Shown here: positions 21,330-29,841 of the stretch, one piece after another
How the letters are laid out: every line of letters begins with the position of its first letter
Numbering within the stretch: position 1 is the first letter of the stretch
Notes under the pieces: generated by a model
Databases searched by the model: none
What the model was told of the DNA's origin: nothing
What the model saw: the letters and a program-made list of their open reading frames with translations, nothing else
Program-made: the position numbers and the translations under genes
Source: Acidobacteria bacterium UBA7540
Lineage (GTDB): Bacteria; Acidobacteriota; Terriglobia; UBA7540
Assembly (NCBI GenBank): GCA_002478145.1
Contig: DLMI01000011.1
Span: 1-31,443, forward strand
DNA length: 31,443 nt
Reading direction: 5' to 3'

Positions 21330-22517
21330 ATGAAGGAAGGTTATAGGTTTGAGACCTTGGCGGTCCACGCCGGGGAATCCCCGTGCCGTGTGACCGGAGC
21401 GCTCGATACTCCGATCTATCAATCCACGACTTTTGTATCCGCCGATGCGGATGAGATGGCCGCCGTATACGGTGGAGAGAAGCCCGGTTATATGTACACG
21501 CGTTACGGTAATCCCACCGTGCACGCGCTGGAAGAAAAACTGGCCGCGCTGGAGTGCGGCGAAGCCGCCCAGGCTTTTTCCTCGGGGATGGCCGCCATCT
21601 CCTCGGCCATCCTAGGATACGTCCGAGCGGGTGACCACGTAGTAGCGGCGCGATCGCTCTACGGGGCGGCGTACGACTTCCTCAACAAGAAACTCCCCAG
21701 CCTGGGCGTTTCCACCACATTTGTTCAGTCCACGCGTGTCGAAGAGTTCGAAAAGGCTATTCGGCCCAACAGCAAGTTGATTTACTTCGAAACTCCCAGC
21801 AATCCCATCCTCGAGATCCTCGATATTGCGGCTCTCGCGCAACTCGCCCGCGCGCGCGGCATTCCCTCCATGATTGACAACACCTTTGCTTCACCGGCTC
21901 TCCAGCAGCCTCTGAAGATGGGTGTGACGGTCGTCGTTCACTCCGCCACCAAGTACCTATGCGGTCACGGCGACGCCATGGGTGGGGCGGTGATCGGCCC
22001 CAAAGATTACGTTCACCATCTCAATCAAGAAATCATTCGCGACTTCGGCGGATGCCTCAGTCCATTCAATGCCTGGCTGATTCTGCGAGGCATCCGCACA
22101 CTCCATCTCCGCGTGCCTGCTCAATGCTCCAATGCCCGGAAGATTGCAGAGTTTCTCGCTAACCATCCCCGGGTTGAGCGGGTGAACTACCCGGGCTTGC
22201 CCAACCATCCCGGTCACGATGTAGCCAAGAAGCAGATGAAGGCTTTTGGGGCCATGATGAGTTTTGAAGTGAAAGGCGGATATGAGGGCGGAAAGAAAGT
22301 CATGGATGGGGTGAAGATTTTTGCCCGCGCTGCAAGCCTCGGCGACACCCGCTCGCTAATTGTTCATGCCGCGTCCACGAGCCACCGGGCAGTTCCACGC
22401 GAGCAGCGGCTGGCCATCGGCATTACTGAAGGTTTGGTGCGGCTCTCGGCAGGCATAGAAGCAGTGGAGGATCTGATCCAGGACCTCGATCAGGCCCTGG
22501 CTTTCTCAACTCTCTAG
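21330..22517 (+). CDS. Cys/Met-metabolism PLP enzyme (cystathionine gamma-synthase / methionine gamma-lyase family)
   Basis: This 395-aa type I PLP enzyme has GYMYTRYGNPTVHALEEKLA, AQAFSSGMAAISSA (phosphate-binding SSGM) and HSATKYLCGHGD with the Schiff-base lysine Lys208. The family includes cystathionine gamma-synthase, methionine gamma-lyase and O-acyl-homoserine sulfhydrylases, which differ in a few residues. The position of the methionine gamma-lyase cysteine (YGC) is Ala here (LYGAAYDF), which argues against a classic Mgl. The start at 21330 is supported by GAGAGG 6 nt upstream; an upstream in-frame ATG at 21294 lies within the tandem repeat. A synthase or sulfhydrylase role in methionine supply is most likely. 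Confidence 0.87.
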   Translation: MKEGYRFETLAVHAGESPCRVTGALDTPIYQSTTFVSADADEMAAVYGGEKPGYMYTRYGNPTVHALEEKLAALECGEAAQAFSSGMAAISSAILGYVRAGDHVVAARSLYGAAYDFLNKKLPSLGVSTTFVQSTRVEEFEKAIRPNSKLIYFETPSNPILEILDIAALAQLARARGIPSMIDNTFASPALQQPLKMGVTVVVHSATKYLCGHGDAMGGAVIGPKDYVHHLNQEIIRDFGGCLSPFNAWLILRGIRTLHLRVPAQCSNARKIAEFLANHPRVERVNYPGLPNHPGHDVAKKQMKAFGAMMSFEVKGGYEGGKKVMDGVKIFARAASLGDTRSLIVHAASTSHRAVPREQRLAIGITEGLVRLSAGIEAVEDLIQDLDQALAFSTL

Positions 22518-22548
22518 CGGCGCTCCCTTCCGCGCTGGAAGCGCCGCT
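22516..22548 (+). terminator. GC-rich hairpin at the end of the PLP enzyme gene
   Basis: AGCGGCGCT (22516-22524) and AGCGCCGCT (22540-22548) form a perfect 9-bp stem that begins within the stop codon. No T-tract follows, so intrinsic termination is uncertain. It may instead protect the mRNA end. Confidence 0.3.
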
Positions 22549-22710
22549 CAGGAAAACCCCAGCACAATGTAACGAGATCCCCGCTTGCCGGGGTTTCAGG
22601 CTCCTCCCGCCTGAGGCCGCTTTAACAACCCGGAGATGGCGCACGGCCTGGAACTCACATTATCCCGAATTCGTGTGTTGAACGAGATGGCTGGTCCCAT
22701 TGAATGGAAG

Positions 22711-22875
22711 AACCCCTCACCCGCCCTCCTCCGTCGGGCACCCTCTCCCCGGGGAGAGGGCTATCATTTTTGGGGCGCGTTGAACTTACGAAAACCGCCC
22801 TCTCCCTTGGGGAGAGGGTGGCCCGCTGTCCCGATGCACTTCATCGGGAAGCGGGCCGGGTGAGGGGTTACTTAG
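22711..22875. repeat. Composite inverted pair of CCCCTCACCC...CTCTCCCC repeats
   Basis: The left half begins AACCCCTCACCCGCCC and reaches CCCTCTCCCC-GGGGAGAGGG. The right half is the inverted form, CCCTCTCCC-TT-GGGGAGAGGG, then a core with TCCCGATG-CACTT-CATCGGGA, ending CGGGTGAGGGGTT. The right half is the reverse complement of the copy at 5120-5182. Together they fill most of the gap between two genes that converge here. Confidence 0.7.
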
Positions 22876-22907
22876 GAGGGACTCGACGCTCAGAGTGAAG
22901 AGTTCCA

Positions 22908-23987
22908 CTATGGAACTATACTGGTGATCACTGCCGCTGCAAATTCTTCCGTCGTACTGCTGCCGCCCAGGTCAGGAGTGCGGACACGTCGCTCCCCAGT
23001 CACTTTCTTGAGAGCCTCAAGAATGCGCGTGCCTGCTTCTGGTTCTCCAAGATGCTCCATCATCAACGCCGCAGTCCAAATGGCGGCGATGGGGTTCGCG
23101 ATGCCACGCCCAGCGATGTCCGGGGCGCTGCCGTGCACGGGCTCGAACATGGGAGGACCGATCCGCTGAGCCGGGTTCAGGTTGGCACTCGCCGCCAGAC
23201 CGAGGCTTCCTTGCAGGGCGGCGCCAAGGTCGGTGAGGATATCTGCAAACAGGTTCGAGCCCACCACCACGTCCAGGCTTTCCGGGTGGGTAATCATGCG
23301 GGCGGCGAGCGCATCCACATGGTAGTTCGCCACGTGGACGTCGGGATAATCCCCGGCGACCTCGTGGAGCACTTCATCCCACAAGACCATCGTATAGGCC
23401 ATGGCATTCGACTTGGTGGCGCTCGCCAGGCGCTTGCGAGGCCGATTGCGTGCCTGCTGGAAGGCATAGCGAATCACGCGCTCCACGCCCCGCCGGGTGA
23501 AGATGGAGTGCTGGACGGCGACTTCATCGGGTGTGCCGCGCTTGAACCTGCCACCCAGGCCACAATATTCTCCCTCCGTGTTTTCACGAATGAAGAGCAT
23601 CCGAATGTCCTCGGCCCCTTTCCCACGCAGCGGCGGCTCAAGGCCGGGGAGAATTTCAATGGGGCGCAAATTGACGTACAGGTCAAACCCGAAGCGAATG
23701 CGCAGCAAGAGTTGGCGGAGCGATACGTGATCCGGAACTGTCGGATGTCCAATGGCACCGAGAAGAATGGCGTCGAACGAGCGAAGCTGTTCAAGCCCGT
23801 CCTCCGGCATCATGCGGCCGGTGCGGAGATAGTACTCGCATCCCCACTCGAATGCTTCGAAGGACAGGCTGAAGCACTCGTCCAAAGTCCTTGCCGCCGT
23901 TTGCAGGACTTTAACGGCGGCAGGAATCACTTCCTTGCCGATCCCGTCACCGGGAATAAGGGCGACATGGTAATGCTTGTTGGGCAT
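22908..23987 (-). CDS. D-malate/tartrate dehydrogenase-type beta-decarboxylating dehydrogenase
   Basis: This 359-aa protein belongs to the isocitrate/isopropylmalate dehydrogenase superfamily: ALIPGDGIGKEVIPA at the N-terminus, FIRENTEGEYCGLGGR, and a C-terminal GSAPDIAGRGIANPIAAIW. WGCEYYLRTGRMMPEDGLEQL and VPDHVSLRQLLL match the D-malate (DmlA) / tartrate dehydrogenase branch rather than LeuB, which has a different substrate loop. It would oxidise D-malate or a similar 2-hydroxyacid with NAD+, with Mg2+/Mn2+, and decarboxylate it. AAGGAG lies 6 nt before ATG 23987. A good promoter is at 24028-24055. No leuCD genes are nearby, which also argues against leucine synthesis. Confidence 0.82.
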   Translation of the reverse strand: MPNKHYHVALIPGDGIGKEVIPAAVKVLQTAARTLDECFSLSFEAFEWGCEYYLRTGRMMPEDGLEQLRSFDAILLGAIGHPTVPDHVSLRQLLLRIRFGFDLYVNLRPIEILPGLEPPLRGKGAEDIRMLFIRENTEGEYCGLGGRFKRGTPDEVAVQHSIFTRRGVERVIRYAFQQARNRPRKRLASATKSNAMAYTMVLWDEVLHEVAGDYPDVHVANYHVDALAARMITHPESLDVVVGSNLFADILTDLGAALQGSLGLAASANLNPAQRIGPPMFEPVHGSAPDIAGRGIANPIAAIWTAALMMEHLGEPEAGTRILEALKKVTGERRVRTPDLGGSSTTEEFAAAVITSIVP

Positions 23988-24027
23988 GGCGAACTCCTTT
24001 ACGCAACCACGAGTCTCAAGCTCAATT

Positions 24028-24055
24028 AGTGTACAATCTTATGCTTTTGAGGCAA
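24028..24055 (-). promoter_or_regulatory. Sigma-70-like promoter of the dehydrogenase gene
   Basis: Minus strand: TTGCCT (24055-24050), 16-nt spacer, TACACT (24033-24028). The start codon is 40 nt downstream, leaving a short leader with the AAGGAG site. Confidence 0.55.
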
Positions 24056-24064
24056 GGGCGTAGC

Positions 24065-24090
24065 GCCGGTCCCGCAGGCGCGGGACCGGC
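24065..24090. repeat. Perfect 11-bp palindromic hairpin, GTAGCGCCGG type
   Basis: GCCGGTCCCGC (24065-24075), loop AGGC, GCGGGACCGGC (24080-24090). Preceded by GTAGC as in the repeat at 12083 inside rnr. No T-tract follows on either strand. Confidence 0.6.
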
Positions 24091-24183
24091 ACGTGCCGCC
24101 CCTTCGCTGCGCTCAGGGCAGGCTCTAAAGGGCGGCGCTTCACTACCCGAGACTGAAGGATTGCAGATGAGAGGCAAAGAGCA

Positions 24184-24285
24184 TTGAGGTCAGGGCAATT
24201 TAAAGCGATTATCACTGACAGTCATTTCTGGGTGCCGGCGGTTGTCCTGATTCTTGGTGCTCTGCTTCTTGTTTACCTTCATTGA
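24184..24285 (+). CDS. Possible small single-pass membrane protein (33 aa)
   Basis: TTG at 24184, with GAGAGG 9 nt upstream, opens a 33-codon frame encoding a polar N-terminus (RSGQFKAIITDSHFW) and one strong membrane segment (VPAVVLILGALLLVYL), ending at TGA 24283. The polar-then-hydrophobic pattern is protein-like. It is in the same frame as the downstream permease, separated by the stop and 21 codons, so it may instead be a decayed N-terminal extension. No homologue is recognised with confidence. Confidence 0.4.
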   Translation: MRSGQFKAIITDSHFWVPAVVLILGALLLVYLH

Positions 24286-24348
24286 GAGGTTACCCACCTG
24301 TCCACAAGAGCCGGAACTCCACCTCAAGCCAGAGCTCGTTCGCTGCAC

Positions 24349-25593
24349 GTGGTTGGGGTGTTTTCCGGTCTCGCTGCCGGCGCTTGGCTTGGGGGGGCGG
24401 AAGCTCCGACGAAGCTAGTGAGCGTGGGCATATCACCCTATGTGATTTCGCTCACCATGGTCGCGGGTGTGTTCGTTGCCCGTTGGACGCTTCCCACCGT
24501 CCTGAAAGGCACGGGTTACGTATTCCATGACCTCCGGGCAAGAGCTCATCTGGTGATATGGGCGATCCTTGCAGGGGCCCTGTGGGCGGTTGCAAATACC
24601 CTGACGGTTTTCGCCATACGGGACGTGGGGCTCTCCGTGGCTTTCGCGTTATGGAACATCAACAGCCTGGTGGGTTTGTTCTGGGGATGGTTTTTGTTCA
24701 ACGAGCTGCGCGGCGCGGGTGCCCGCCAGTCGATGAAGGTCCTGGGCGGCGCATTCGCCATCGTACTCGGAGCTTGCCTCCTGGCCTATGCCACCGGGCA
24801 ACATGGTATTGGGGCGCCGCATCGCGCGGCGGCTGGCATCCTGGCGGCGCTGGGCGCGGGACTGCTCTGGGGGACGATGTACATTCCCTATCGCAAGGCC
24901 TACATCAGCGGCATGAACCCGCTCTCCTTCGTGACGGTTTTTACGATAGGAGAGCTCTTCACCATGTCGGCTCTGGCACTGGTTTTTCACGGTGGCCTTG
25001 CGCCACTTCGGCAGGAACTCGCCCGCGCGCGTCCGGCGCTTTTTTGGCTCTTCTTGGGCGGATTCTGCTGGGTATTGGGAGACCTGTTTCAGCAATACGC
25101 GGCAAAATATATTGGCATTGGGCGTGGCATCCCTTTGTCGAACACGAACCAGCTCTGGGGCCTGGCGTGGGGCGCCCTGGTTTTCGGGGAACTCAGCGGG
25201 AAGGGCGGGGCCACCCAAGGACTGATTGTTGCGGGTTCAATCATGATGATCGCGGGCGCCGTGGCAATCAGCCTGGCCCAGGTGCCGGCCTCCGAACAGG
25301 AATCGTGGCGGGCAAGTCAATGGCGCGAATGGGAGCGCTACCAACTCGATCCCCCACCACCGGAGGCGGCCGCGCCGGGGGAGGACACCGTCGCAAAGCA
25401 GGGAGTAGCCCGCCATTGGTGGGATGTTCCGATCGTCGTCGCGGCCGTGGGGGTCTTCCTCTGGCTGGCGCGAGGAGCGCGACGCCCCCCGATGGCGATA
25501 AACCTTTCTTGGACGGCACTGCTCGCCCTCGCCATGCTGGGCTTTCTCGTCGCCTGCGGCAGGCTACTTTGGAAACGCACAAGGTTCTCGTAG
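24349..25593 (+). CDS. GRP-type (DMT superfamily) sugar/multidrug permease
   Basis: This 414-aa protein has about 10 membrane segments in the drug/metabolite transporter arrangement. Typical elements are LVSVGISPYVISLTMVAGVFV, AGALWAVANTLTVFAIRDVGLSV, ALWNINSLVGLFWGWFLFNEL and GLLWGTMYIPYRKAYI. These resemble glucose/ribose porter (GRP, PF06800) proteins. The first repeat ends near residue 150, and SNTNQLWGLAWGALVFGEL marks the second. A C-terminal extension of about 110 residues adds a proline-rich linker and two more hydrophobic stretches, unusual for the family. The start is GTG 24349; no clear ribosome-binding site is seen. The substrate is not predictable. Confidence 0.72.
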   Translation: MVGVFSGLAAGAWLGGAEAPTKLVSVGISPYVISLTMVAGVFVARWTLPTVLKGTGYVFHDLRARAHLVIWAILAGALWAVANTLTVFAIRDVGLSVAFALWNINSLVGLFWGWFLFNELRGAGARQSMKVLGGAFAIVLGACLLAYATGQHGIGAPHRAAAGILAALGAGLLWGTMYIPYRKAYISGMNPLSFVTVFTIGELFTMSALALVFHGGLAPLRQELARARPALFWLFLGGFCWVLGDLFQQYAAKYIGIGRGIPLSNTNQLWGLAWGALVFGELSGKGGATQGLIVAGSIMMIAGAVAISLAQVPASEQESWRASQWREWERYQLDPPPPEAAAPGEDTVAKQGVARHWWDVPIVVAAVGVFLWLARGARRPPMAINLSWTALLALAMLGFLVACGRLLWKRTRFS

Positions 25594-25627
25594 CATCCAA
25601 CCTACCGCCTACCACATAACCCCGTTT

Positions 25628-28453
25628 TCAGAAAATCTCGAACCTTTCCTGATGCACGACCGGATCGCTCTTGATGATAACGTCTTTATGGGTGAGTGAT
25701 TCGAGCTCGGAAACCAACACCCCTTCGCGAGACTTGAGAGCCTTGGCCACTTCGGGGTTCACGCGGAGGGTCATTACCTTACCTTCGATCTGGCTGGCCA
25801 TCTTCCGAGCTTCAGCCAGAATCTCATAGCAAACCGTGGTGGTAGACTTGACCCACCCTGAGCCGGAGCAGTAGCTGCAACGCTCGCACAGCGTCCGTTC
25901 CAGGGATTGCTTGACTCGCTTCCTGGTGATGGCCACCAGACCAAAATCGTGGAAGGCGATGACCTTGGTCGGCGCCCGGTCGTTGCGCAGGGCCTCCTCC
26001 AATGCCTGGGTCACCTTGGCGCGGTTCTTGCGCTCGTCCATGTCAATAAAGTCGATGACGATGATACCGCCCAGGTCCCGCAAGCGGATCTGGCGCACGA
26101 TCTCGTTCACGGCATCGACGTTGGTCTTCAGGATAGTGTCTTCCAGACGGTTGGTCTTGCCCACGTATTTGCCCGTGTTAACGTCAATGGCCACCAAGGC
26201 CTCGGTCTGGTTGATAACGATATAGCCTCCGGACTTGAGCCACACTTTGGGCTTGAGCGCCTTTTCGATTTCCGCCTGGATGCCAAACTCCTCGAACAGC
26301 GGCGTCTCCCGGGTGGAGAGTCTGACCTTGCCGATCAAAGAGGGTTGACTGCGGTTCACAAAACCCAGCACGCGCTCATATTCGATCTCATTGTCCACAC
26401 GCACGCATTTGAAATCGGGTGTAAGCGTATCGCGCAGGACCCGCTGCACCAGATCGAGGTCGCGGCGGATCAGCGCAGGAGCTTTTACGCGTTCCGTATT
26501 GCTCCGTATTTCATTCCAGAGCGTGGAGAGGAATTTCAGGTCCGCTTTCAACTCTTCCTCGTCACGGCCCTGGCCGGCTGTGCGCACGATGAACCCGCCG
26601 GTCAAGGAGCCTTTGTGTTCGAGGACGATGTTCCTCAAACGCAGGCGCTCCTCTTCAGATAAGATCTTCCGCGACACGCCGATGTGGTCGACGGTGGGCA
26701 TGTAGACCAGGTAGCGACCGGGCAGCGCGATGTGAGAAGTAATGCGCGCACCCTTCGTACCCAGCGGCTCTTTGGAGATCTGCACGAGAATTTCCTGACC
26801 CTCTTTGAGCAGCTTCGAGATCTGGACCGGCTGATTGTTGCCGGGCCGTGACTCCCGCCGGGGCTCGCTCCGGCCCTGATAGCCCGTTCCTCGGCGCCCT
26901 CTCCGACCACGCCGGGGCGCGAAGCGCGGGCGTTGGTGAGGCTCCCGCAACGTGTACGTTCCCTCACTGGGCGCGCCAGGAGTCTCGGCTGTTCCTGCCT
27001 GAACGGGCCCAGGCTCCTGCGGCACCCGCGTTTCCTCGTCTACCGCGGGTGAGGCAGGCTCAGGAATCGTCTCGGAGGGTTGATCTGTTTCCTGGCTAGG
27101 TTCGGCGAGGGCTTCCTGCGTGCTCTCGCCGACAGAAGCGAGTTCTGCGGCCCCTCCTGCCATCCGCTCGTCCGACGGGCTGGCGGTTTTGTAGGGAGCC
27201 TCGACATCAGACTCGGCGGTCGCGAGCTCGTCCGCCGGCTCGACGCAAGGCGTCTCGGGAGTCTGTGGGGTTGCCTCCGCCTCGACCATTCGTGGCGCGG
27301 CAAAGGCATGTCCTGTTTCCAGACCGACCGGGCCGGGTTCTGCTCCCGGCCGTTCAGTCGCAGTGTGACCTTCTGCCCCTGGGGTTGCTGAAGGTCTCGC
27401 TCGTTCCGTGTGACCGATGACAGGCTCGCCCTCCGAGGCTGCAGAAGGCGCGGGAGGTATCACCCGAGCGCTCTCCTCGACAAACTCCGCTTCCGCGCTT
27501 GGGCCAAGTGTCTCACTTGCCGTCGCGGGGGTGGGATACAGTTCCTCCCCCACCGTCGATTCAGGGGAAAATGCGATTTCCGGCTGGTCAGTTGCGGAGG
27601 AAGAAGCCTCCGCCGACGACGGCTCCAGACCCTCAGATTCTGCCGGACCAATCTCTGCGGCACCACCGCCTTCGGCTTGTTCTAGGGCCTCGGCCTCCAC
27701 TGCCTCTTGCTCGGCGGGGATGCCCTCCTCAAATGCAAGGCCTGGCGACTCTGGGACCGCATGGCTATACTTCGCCAGAGACTCTCCAGGCAAGATCTCG
27801 AACGAGGGAGGAGCAGAACTCTCCTGCCGTGGGATGAACTTGTGCTCTCCCTGGCGATGCTCGCCAAACCTTCGCCCCCGATGCCGCCAGCGGCGACCGC
27901 GCGGCTCGAAATGACTCTGTTCATGCGCTTCTCCCGTGGGCCCGGGTGAAATGGAAGCGGCAGGGGTTGCCCCTGCTGCGGGGGTGACGGTGGTCTCAGG
28001 CGTGATTATCTCGACAGGTAGGCTTTCGAGTGGCGCTGGGGGTGGCGCGGCCCCGCTGGGTATTTGTGAGATTGCCGGAACAGGAGCAACCATCCGAGGC
28101 GTTGCTTCTTTGTTCGCCGCCTCGGCAGGTGGAGTAGCCCCCACCGCTGCCTGCGCCTGTTCTGCTGTAAAGCCCACCGCGCAAGCTTCCGCCTCCTCGA
28201 GGATCTTGTCGTAATCTTCCTGGTCCTCGAAAAAGAAATCCGAAACGTAGAGGAAGGCGTCTCGGTCCAGCCCAATGTCCACGAAAGCAGATTGCATCCC
28301 GGGAAGCACCCGGCTGACGCGGCCCTTATAGATCCCGCCCACTAACCCCACGTCCGTGTCGCGCTCATAATACACTTCCACCAACTGGTCGTCTTCCACG
28401 ACGGCCAACTTCGTCTCGTGAGGAGACGAAGAGATGAACATCTCCTTTGACAT
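25628..28453 (-). CDS. rng: Ribonuclease E/G with a ~460-residue disordered insertion in the S1 domain
   Basis: This 941-aa endoribonuclease acts in mRNA decay and 16S rRNA 5' processing. Residues 35-80 are the first part of the S1 domain (VGGIYKGRVSRVLPGMQSAFVDIGLDRDAFLYVSD). From about 544 the rest of the catalytic region follows: the remaining S1 and 5'-sensor segments, the DNase-I-like core with Asp757 (AIDVNTG) and Asp801 (IVIDFIDMD), and a zinc-link-like CERCSYCSG (Cys856-862). Between them lie about 460 low-complexity residues rich in Glu, Ala, Pro and Ser, with two Arg-rich patches (RGRRWRHRGRRFG; PRRGRRGRRGTGYQG). AAGGAG lies 5 nt before ATG 28453. Inserts here are known in some RNase E relatives, but this one is very long. 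Confidence 0.9.
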   Translation of the reverse strand: MSKEMFISSSPHETKLAVVEDDQLVEVYYERDTDVGLVGGIYKGRVSRVLPGMQSAFVDIGLDRDAFLYVSDFFFEDQEDYDKILEEAEACAVGFTAEQAQAAVGATPPAEAANKEATPRMVAPVPAISQIPSGAAPPPAPLESLPVEIITPETTVTPAAGATPAASISPGPTGEAHEQSHFEPRGRRWRHRGRRFGEHRQGEHKFIPRQESSAPPSFEILPGESLAKYSHAVPESPGLAFEEGIPAEQEAVEAEALEQAEGGGAAEIGPAESEGLEPSSAEASSSATDQPEIAFSPESTVGEELYPTPATASETLGPSAEAEFVEESARVIPPAPSAASEGEPVIGHTERARPSATPGAEGHTATERPGAEPGPVGLETGHAFAAPRMVEAEATPQTPETPCVEPADELATAESDVEAPYKTASPSDERMAGGAAELASVGESTQEALAEPSQETDQPSETIPEPASPAVDEETRVPQEPGPVQAGTAETPGAPSEGTYTLREPHQRPRFAPRRGRRGRRGTGYQGRSEPRRESRPGNNQPVQISKLLKEGQEILVQISKEPLGTKGARITSHIALPGRYLVYMPTVDHIGVSRKILSEEERLRLRNIVLEHKGSLTGGFIVRTAGQGRDEEELKADLKFLSTLWNEIRSNTERVKAPALIRRDLDLVQRVLRDTLTPDFKCVRVDNEIEYERVLGFVNRSQPSLIGKVRLSTRETPLFEEFGIQAEIEKALKPKVWLKSGGYIVINQTEALVAIDVNTGKYVGKTNRLEDTILKTNVDAVNEIVRQIRLRDLGGIIVIDFIDMDERKNRAKVTQALEEALRNDRAPTKVIAFHDFGLVAITRKRVKQSLERTLCERCSYCSGSGWVKSTTTVCYEILAEARKMASQIEGKVMTLRVNPEVAKALKSREGVLVSELESLTHKDVIIKSDPVVHQERFEIF

Positions 28454-28522
28454 GGAAACTCCTTTTCAGGGTTTGCCGGGGGATCCACCCGCAGGGGCGG
28501 GGATCAACCCTCAGCTTCCCTG

Positions 28523-28571
28523 GCCCGGTCGCTTCATCGAGCTATGAAGCTCATCGCAAGCGAGACCGGGC
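28523..28571 (-). other. Structured hairpin in the rng upstream region
   Basis: GCCCGGTC (28523-28530) pairs perfectly with GACCGGGC (28564-28571). Inside is GCTTCAT-CGAGCT-ATGAAGC. It lies about 70-120 nt upstream of the rng start, so it may be in its 5' leader. E. coli rne autoregulates through such a leader, but no sequence similarity to that element is visible. Confidence 0.4.
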
Positions 28572-28735
28572 TACATCGATCTCAGGTGGCTCTGATGTCG
28601 CGCCTACAAGCGCGGAGCATTGCGGACCCACCCTGTCCGCAGATCAACTGGCGCTAACGCTGCCAGTTCCAAGGTTCAAACTCCTAAGCCGCACGCCGGA
28701 TAGCTTTCCCAGTTACCCTTGAACCGGGGGTCCAC

Positions 28736-29824
28736 CTAATTGACGAATCGCCTTGCCCGGACATTCATAGCCACGCCCAGGCCCAGAAAGGTGAAAAGTA
28801 GGGAAGATCCTCCCTGGCTCATGAGCGGCAGTGGAATGCCCGTCACCGGGAAGAGCCCGATCATCATCCCCGTGTTGATGGCAACCTGGAAGAACAACAC
28901 CGACGCAAGCCCAACCAACAGAAACGCTCCGGCACGATCTGGCGCCATTTGCGCCCCATCCAGCAGGCGGAGCAGCAACGCGAAATAAAGTAGCAAAACA
29001 AACAGCGTACCGACGAACCCCTGTTCCTCCGCATGGGCCGCAAAAATGGAATCCGCATGGGAGACAGGTATGAAGCCCAGACGGCTTTGGGTGCCGTTTC
29101 CGATGCCTTTTCCCCAAAGGCCGCCCGAGCCGATAGCAATCTTTGTTTGGGTTACCTGGTAGCTGGTGCCTTGCGTGTCCTGTGACGGATGAATGTAGGT
29201 CATTAACCTGTCGCGCTGATAAGGCCGTAGGAAGTGCCATCCCACCGGCAAGATCAGCGCCCCCAACAAGAAAAGCACGGCAACCTGCTGCCACCGAATG
29301 CCAGCGAGCAGAATGGCCGCCGTGACAATCGCTAAGAATGTCAAAGCCGTACCGAGGTCAGGTTCTAAGGCTACCAGGATTGCCGGCACTCCAGCCAACA
29401 AGCCTAGCTTGACCAAGTCGCCCCAGGTAGCGGAGGTGCTTCGCCTTTCGGCAAAGTAGGCCGCCACCGACAGTATTATAACTAATTTGACTAACTCTGA
29501 CACTTGGAAAGTAAATCCACCAAGATGTATCCACCTCTTGGCCCTGGCGACGGCATGGCCAGCAACTAACATCTCTCCCAAGACGAGCACTGACAAGATG
29601 TACAGCCACGGAGTTTGCTCGAGAAGGAAGTGGTAGTCGAGGTGGCTGATCACTAACGCCAGAACGACGCTTAGGATTAACCAATAAATCTGTTTTTTGT
29701 GCTGGCCTTCGAGGGCGGAATGCACCGTGGTGCTGTAAATTTCGACAACTCCAATCACGGCAATAGCAATAGCCAGTCCAAGAAGCAGCCAATCTATATC
29801 GCGAAACCGAAACCGCATGCTCAT
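28736..29824 (-). CDS. rodA: Rod-shape peptidoglycan polymerase RodA (SEDS family)
   Basis: This 362-aa polytopic membrane protein shows the SEDS family signature. DIDWLLLGLAIAIAVIGVVEIYSTT is TM1, RWIHLGGFTFQVSELVKL and LVALEPDLGTALTF (with the conserved Asp region) form the middle, and SHADSIFAAHAEEQGFVG plus GIPLPLMSQGGSSLL the C-terminal half. It polymerises glycan strands during cell elongation, together with PBP2. It follows the mrdA gene on the same strand, 17 nt downstream, so the two form the usual mrdA-rodA operon. AGGAG lies 11 nt before ATG 29824; an in-frame ATG at 29818 is an alternative. Confidence 0.95.
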   Translation of the reverse strand: MSMRFRFRDIDWLLLGLAIAIAVIGVVEIYSTTVHSALEGQHKKQIYWLILSVVLALVISHLDYHFLLEQTPWLYILSVLVLGEMLVAGHAVARAKRWIHLGGFTFQVSELVKLVIILSVAAYFAERRSTSATWGDLVKLGLLAGVPAILVALEPDLGTALTFLAIVTAAILLAGIRWQQVAVLFLLGALILPVGWHFLRPYQRDRLMTYIHPSQDTQGTSYQVTQTKIAIGSGGLWGKGIGNGTQSRLGFIPVSHADSIFAAHAEEQGFVGTLFVLLLYFALLLRLLDGAQMAPDRAGAFLLVGLASVLFFQVAINTGMMIGLFPVTGIPLPLMSQGGSSLLFTFLGLGVAMNVRARRFVN

Positions 29825-29841
29825 CCTTTTGCGAACTCCTC

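Noticed and set aside
22908..23987. 3-isopropylmalate dehydrogenase (leuB)
   Set aside because: The YYLRTGRMMPEDGLEQL and VPDHVSLRQ segments fit the D-malate/tartrate branch, and no leucine genes are adjacent.
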